Below, in pieces: positions 59,622 to 64,000 of a stretch of 64,000 nucleotides of DNA (positions are counted from its first letter, which is position 1; each line of letters starts with the position of its first letter). Location: contig CAADGV010000014.1 of assembly GCA_900696645.1 (NCBI GenBank), forward strand, positions 49,596-113,595, in the 5' to 3' direction. The notes under the pieces were generated by a model. That model was not told the DNA's origin. It saw only the letters and a program-made list of their open reading frames with translations, and ran no database searches. Source of the stretch: an uncultured Chlorobiota bacterium (GTDB lineage: Bacteria > Bacteroidota > Ignavibacteria > UBA10030 > UBA6906). Both the position numbers and the translations under genes were made by a program.

Positions 59622-60329
59622 ATGAAAGGCTTCCGGTTATTTCTTGTTTTCATTCTTACATGTGTGCTTGCAGCAGTTGCGTTTGGCGGGGAAAATATCT
59701 CTGTTCACAAAGTGCAGGGAAATGTGATGATTCGGGTGGGCGTTACGGAAACGTGGAACAAGGTCAATACCGGCGACGTGCTGAACCCCGATGCAACCGT
59801 ACGAACAGGAAAAAACAGTTCTGCCGTAATCTTTCTCTTATCTGCCAATAAGAGGGTTCTTCTCCCTCCCGAAGTGATGGTGGATATTTCCGACATGAGG
59901 GAACTGACGCAGGAAGAACTGATGCTGAAGTTGACGATGGAAAAAGTCCGGGCATCATCCTACGAATGGAAAAACAAGGAAATGAACATCCCGGGCACAA
60001 CCGTTGTTCACGGTGAGGCGAAAGACAAGAAGGATGCATCAGCAGAAGCCAACATTGAGGCGGGGCTGCTGCAACTTAATGGCATCCGCGTGCTGTACGA
60101 GAACGGATACTATTCCACCAGCGCGTTGAGAACGATGGATGTGTTGCGACGATATCCTTCGCTTGGAGAGAAGTTCGAGTATCGTATGCTGGGGGCGCAA
60201 GCTCTGGAAAAGGCAAGGTTGAAAGGGGAAGCGTTGAACGAATATGTTCTCATCTCCCAACTCCCTTCGCTGACGCGGGAGCAACGCGATGTTGTACAGA
60301 GCAGGATATCCCAGTTGAAGAAGCAGTAG
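59622..60329 (+). CDS. FecR-domain-like secreted protein with TPR-like tail
   Basis: Signal peptide; VHKVQGNVMIRVGVTETWNKVNTGDVLNPDATVRTGKNSSAVIFLL. Confidence 0.75.
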   Translation: MKGFRLFLVFILTCVLAAVAFGGENISVHKVQGNVMIRVGVTETWNKVNTGDVLNPDATVRTGKNSSAVIFLLSANKRVLLPPEVMVDISDMRELTQEELMLKLTMEKVRASSYEWKNKEMNIPGTTVVHGEAKDKKDASAEANIEAGLLQLNGIRVLYENGYYSTSALRTMDVLRRYPSLGEKFEYRMLGAQALEKARLKGEALNEYVLISQLPSLTREQRDVVQSRISQLKKQ

Positions 60330-60373
60330 TGTTCCAACGCATACCGGTCGGGGGTGCCCGTTGCTTTCGAAAT

Positions 60374-60440
60374 AGAGAACGGCGTCTCTGTGGAGTCAAA
60401 AAATATCATCAGACCTACTCCACAGAGTTCGCCGTTCTCT
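60374..60440. repeat. Long imperfect inverted repeat
   Basis: AGAGAACGGCGTCTCTGTGGAGT ... ACTCCACAGAGTTCGCCGTTCTCT, 20-nt loop. Confidence 0.7.
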
Positions 60441-60593
60441 CTATAAGTTAGCGCATTTCCTTTCTGTTGCAAGAAAAGAAACGGGTTACGCGAATCCTCC
60501 TGTAGAAGCCGGTTGCGTTTTGTCCGCAATACTGTTAGTTTCGACCATTATTGTCGGGCCTTTTCTACCAATGGTTACTCCACTCTCATCATT

Positions 60594-62276
60594 ATGACAC
60601 GCCGGCATATTCTCATCACATCGGTGTTCATTTTCGTCGCAACGATGATGACGTTTGTGAACGCCGTAAACTCGGATTTTGTGAATTGGGATGACGATGC
60701 ATACATCGTCAAGAACCCGCATATCAGGCAGTTGGATGGCACAACAGTTTCCTGGGCATTCTCGAACTCGTATTTCTACTCCTGGATTCCCCTGACTCTC
60801 CTTTCCCATGCAACAGATGTTGCCCTGTGGGGGCTGAATCCGAAAGGGCATCATTTTACGGGCGTGCTGTTGCATTCATTCAATGCAACGTGGATTTTTC
60901 TTGCGGGCGTTTTGTTGTTTCGCCTCGGGGAGAGTGCCAGCAAGCATTCTGCATACGTGATGAGGGGCGGCTTCACGGCGGCAATGCTGTTGGGGAGCGG
61001 GGTGTGTGCATTGTTGTTTGCCATGCATCCGTTGCGCGTCGAATCGGTAGCGTGGGTTTCGGGGAGAAAAGAATTACTCTGTACGTTTTTTCTTGTACCG
61101 GCGTTTGCGTCGTATTTTTTCTGGCGGTTTCGCCGGCGAGAGAGATGGCTCGTCGCAACATATATTCTGTTTGCGTTAGCATTGTTGTCAAAGCCTGTAG
61201 CTGTCATGTTCCCGTTTGTTCTCGTCATCGTTGATGCGTGGTGGCTCAAGAGAGGAGAAACCAAATCGGCCCTGTTCGGATATTTTGTCGAAGGTAAGAT
61301 TCTGATGATGTTGATGAGTGCTGCTGTGGTTCTCATCAATATGTCGGGTCCCCGGGGCGTTGCAGGAAATGTTTTTGGTGAGATAGGTATTGTCGAGCGT
61401 CTGCTGTTTTTTCCCTATGCCGTGCTTTTCTATGTCTGGAAAATGTTGGCGCCGTTTGACTTGTCCCCGGTGTATCCTGAACTCAACCGGACGCTCCTTC
61501 TGCTTTCGCCTCTTGTTCTTGTCGCGGCGGGGTATGCGCTGTTCGCACTGAAAGCGAAGCGCCGTACAGGACTTGCAACGGCATTTCTGGCGTATATCGT
61601 TTTCATTGCTCCCACGTTTGTCGGCGTTCCGACCGGACTTCAACCTCTTGCCGACCGATACACATATCTATCCACAATTCCGCTTTTCCTGTTTGTTGGC
61701 GGCTGCGGGGAGTGGTGGTGGAGGAGATCGTCGTCGTCGCCCGGGAAATTGTATCAACGGGAAGCGTTGTTCGTTCTTCTTTTTATTCTTTGTGGAATCA
61801 ATGCTTATCGTACAGTTCGCCACGTTTCTATCTGGCACAATTCCGTTTCGCTGTGGAGTCAGGCGGTACGGTATGCACCTTCCTCGCGCAATGAGTTTGA
61901 AGCGCGTAAACCCTATCTCAAGCCGGACTATCTTGACGCCCTGACCATGCTCGGAACGGCATATTATGACTCGCAAAATCCGGAGAAGGCTGCCGATGCG
62001 TTCAGAATGATTGTCCTGCTTGATTCCTGCAATGCCGAAGGGTATCACCGCCTGGGATACATTCAGGCCGGGCAGGGTTTGATTGACAGCTCAAAGGCTT
62101 CCTTCAAGAAGGCGATTGCATGCAATGTCCGTCACGCAAAAGCCCATTTCGATCTTGGCATGCTGCTCACACAACAGGATAGTTTGAGCGCGGCCCTTCC
62201 TTCGTTGCGCACATCGGCCCGACTCGGCTTCCATGATGCGCAAGAATTCCTCCGCGTCCGCGGCATCGAGTGGTAG
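60594..62276 (+). CDS. Multi-TM protein with C-terminal TPRs (TMTC/glycosyltransferase-like)
   Basis: FVNWDDDAYIVKNPHIR N-terminal motif, many TM helices, ADRYTYLSTIP, TPR tail. Confidence 0.78.
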   Translation: MTRRHILITSVFIFVATMMTFVNAVNSDFVNWDDDAYIVKNPHIRQLDGTTVSWAFSNSYFYSWIPLTLLSHATDVALWGLNPKGHHFTGVLLHSFNATWIFLAGVLLFRLGESASKHSAYVMRGGFTAAMLLGSGVCALLFAMHPLRVESVAWVSGRKELLCTFFLVPAFASYFFWRFRRRERWLVATYILFALALLSKPVAVMFPFVLVIVDAWWLKRGETKSALFGYFVEGKILMMLMSAAVVLINMSGPRGVAGNVFGEIGIVERLLFFPYAVLFYVWKMLAPFDLSPVYPELNRTLLLLSPLVLVAAGYALFALKAKRRTGLATAFLAYIVFIAPTFVGVPTGLQPLADRYTYLSTIPLFLFVGGCGEWWWRRSSSSPGKLYQREALFVLLFILCGINAYRTVRHVSIWHNSVSLWSQAVRYAPSSRNEFEARKPYLKPDYLDALTMLGTAYYDSQNPEKAADAFRMIVLLDSCNAEGYHRLGYIQAGQGLIDSSKASFKKAIACNVRHAKAHFDLGMLLTQQDSLSAALPSLRTSARLGFHDAQEFLRVRGIEW

Positions 62277-62433
62277 CACTCCCTGCGTTGATTATGTAGC
62301 AATTTTCATTCGCGAATTGTTGGCATCAATCCGCCAAGCAGAGTATATTATTAAGCAAATAATTCCGTGCCGGTCATCAAACTGACGGCATCGGGAAGTA
62401 TGTTTTGTTCTTTTCCATTTGTGAGGAGTAGCC

Positions 62434-63879
62434 ATGAGGCGCATCTTTCCAATCCTGCTGACACTTGCACTGTGCTTTCCTGAAGCGAGGGCTCAGTATA
62501 GCTGGGTGTCGGCGTATCCGAGTCTGCCAACGTTCAGCCTGCCTGTTGAGTTGGTGAATGCCGGCGACGGCACTAACAGGATGTTTATTGTCCAGCAACG
62601 GGGAATCATCTACGTCATTGAAAATTCTCCGACTGTCTCGACCCGCAAAGTGTTCCTCGATCTTTCCGACAGAGTATCGCAGTCGGGCAGTGAAATGGGC
62701 CTTCTGGGACTTGCCTTCCACCCCGACTATCGCAACAACGGGTACTTGTACGTGAACTACACCGGCGGTTCTCCGTTGACCTCCTATGTCTCACGTTATC
62801 AGGTCAGTGCATCAAATCCGGACTCGGCGGTGCGAAGCAGTGAATTGATCCTCTTGACTGTTGCCCAGCCGTTCACCAACCACAATGGAGGCAAGATTGC
62901 ATTCGGCCCCGACGGATATTTGTACATCGGGCTGGGAGATGGCGGAAGTGGAAACGATCCAGGCAATCGTGCCCAAAACAGATCTTTGCTGCTGGGGAAG
63001 GTTCTACGCATCAACGTTGACAGCACAGCCGGCGGCAACAACTACACAATTCCCCCAACCAATCCCTACTTCGAAAACACCCAAGGGTGGCGGCAGGAAA
63101 TCTATGCATACGGCATCCGCAATCCCTGGAAATTTACTTTTGACAGATTGAACGGCACGCTGTGGTTGGGAGATGTCGGACAAGATGCGCGCGAGGAAGT
63201 TGATATTATCATCAGCGGCGGTAACTACGGCTGGCGGTTGATGGAAGGATCGCTCTGCACACCCGGCGTCAACCCAAACTGTCTCGATACGGCAGGACTC
63301 ATTCGTCCCGTGTGGGAGTATCCCAACGCGGGTTCGGATATCGCGGTAACGGGAGGATATGTGTATCGCGGTTCTCTGATCCCTTCTATGGTCGGTAAAT
63401 ACCTCTGTGCGGATTACGGATCGGGCAAGACATGGGCGCTGACGTACACCGGTATCGGCACAGCCACGGCCGTGCTTCTCACCGACGAAACGTATGCCAT
63501 TTCCACGTTCGGCGAAGACGAACAGGGGGAATTGTACTTATGTTCCTACAGCTCTACGGGTCGAATCTACCGGTTGAACGGGCCCCCTTCATCGGTCGGT
63601 GAAATCGGAACTCCCGTTCAATTCGGGCTTGAGCAGAACCACCCTAATCCCTTCAATCCGACTACCGAAATTCGTTTCCGGATTGCCGAAGGCGGCGTCG
63701 CCACGTTGAAAGTATTTGATATGTTGGGAAGGGAAGTTGCAACATTGGTGAACGAGAATCTCCCTTCCGGCACCCACGTGCGTACATTCGATGCCGCAGG
63801 GCTTGCCAGCGGCGTGTACTATTACCGGTTGACGGCAGGAACACTTATCGAGACCAGAAAAATGATCCTTGCCAGATAG
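62434..63879 (+). CDS. Soluble aldose sugar/sorbosone dehydrogenase-like beta-propeller with T9SS sorting domain
   Basis: GLLGLAFHPDYRNNGYLYVNYT, NHNGGKIAFGPDGYLYIGLGDGG, C-terminal FGLEQNHPNPFNPTTEIRFRI. Confidence 0.9.
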   Translation: MRRIFPILLTLALCFPEARAQYSWVSAYPSLPTFSLPVELVNAGDGTNRMFIVQQRGIIYVIENSPTVSTRKVFLDLSDRVSQSGSEMGLLGLAFHPDYRNNGYLYVNYTGGSPLTSYVSRYQVSASNPDSAVRSSELILLTVAQPFTNHNGGKIAFGPDGYLYIGLGDGGSGNDPGNRAQNRSLLLGKVLRINVDSTAGGNNYTIPPTNPYFENTQGWRQEIYAYGIRNPWKFTFDRLNGTLWLGDVGQDAREEVDIIISGGNYGWRLMEGSLCTPGVNPNCLDTAGLIRPVWEYPNAGSDIAVTGGYVYRGSLIPSMVGKYLCADYGSGKTWALTYTGIGTATAVLLTDETYAISTFGEDEQGELYLCSYSSTGRIYRLNGPPSSVGEIGTPVQFGLEQNHPNPFNPTTEIRFRIAEGGVATLKVFDMLGREVATLVNENLPSGTHVRTFDAAGLASGVYYYRLTAGTLIETRKMILAR

Positions 63880-63929
63880 GTTCAAATGACCACTGGTGAC
63901 AAAAGTAGACAGGTTTTTTGAGGCATATT

Positions 63930-63989
63930 CCACAGGAATGGAGGTCGAAAGCGGAGTCCCAAGTGGTTGGGACTCCGCCATTCCCGTGG
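63930..63989. repeat. Nested strong stem-loop
   Basis: GCGGAGTCCCAA-GTGG-TTGGGACTCCGC nested inside CCACAGGAATGG...CCATTCCCGTGG. Confidence 0.75.
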
Positions 63990-64000
63990 GTCCGGCTATC

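Overview
The window reads as a chromosomal segment of a Bacteroidota/Chlorobiota-type (possibly Ignavibacteria-like) bacterium. This lineage call is inferred from T9SS-type 'NYPNPFNPTT' C-termini and TAnnTTTG-like promoters; no search was run. Main blocks are: (1) a minus-strand respiratory operon, about 1-9.7 kb, with an Rrf2 regulator, a methyltransferase, a GltD-like Fe-S/FAD oxidoreductase, a Rieske protein, cytochrome b, a pentaheme cytochrome c, a DUF6448-like protein and a Sec-type (clade II-like) nitrous oxide reductase; (2) a five-gene operon, 10.8-15.8 kb, of PhoD-like phosphatase, possible papain-fold hydrolase, two unknowns and a TIR-domain membrane protein; (3) a TetR-controlled RND efflux operon; (4) a phosphate regulon (phoB/phoR-like, TonB receptor, T9SS protein, porin, two pstS, pstC, pstA, pstB, phoU) with 11-bp-periodic candidate PHO boxes; (5) an accessory island, about 37.1-41.1 kb, with palindromic repeats, an IS3 remnant, an inverted-repeat-bounded element carrying an IS110/IS1111-like remnant and a run of hairpins, and a methyltransferase gene bounded by two attC-like integron recombination sites; (6) housekeeping genes (serS, ABC exporter pair, fbp); (7) an envelope block with a CHASE2-sigma54 activator and downstream lipoprotein/OMP/FecR genes behind a -24/-12-like sequence. 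The most notable items are the attC-bounded cassette with a transposon-disrupted attC, the TIR operon, the CHASE2-sigma54 module and the PHO box arrays. No tRNA, rRNA or CRISPR was recognised by eye.
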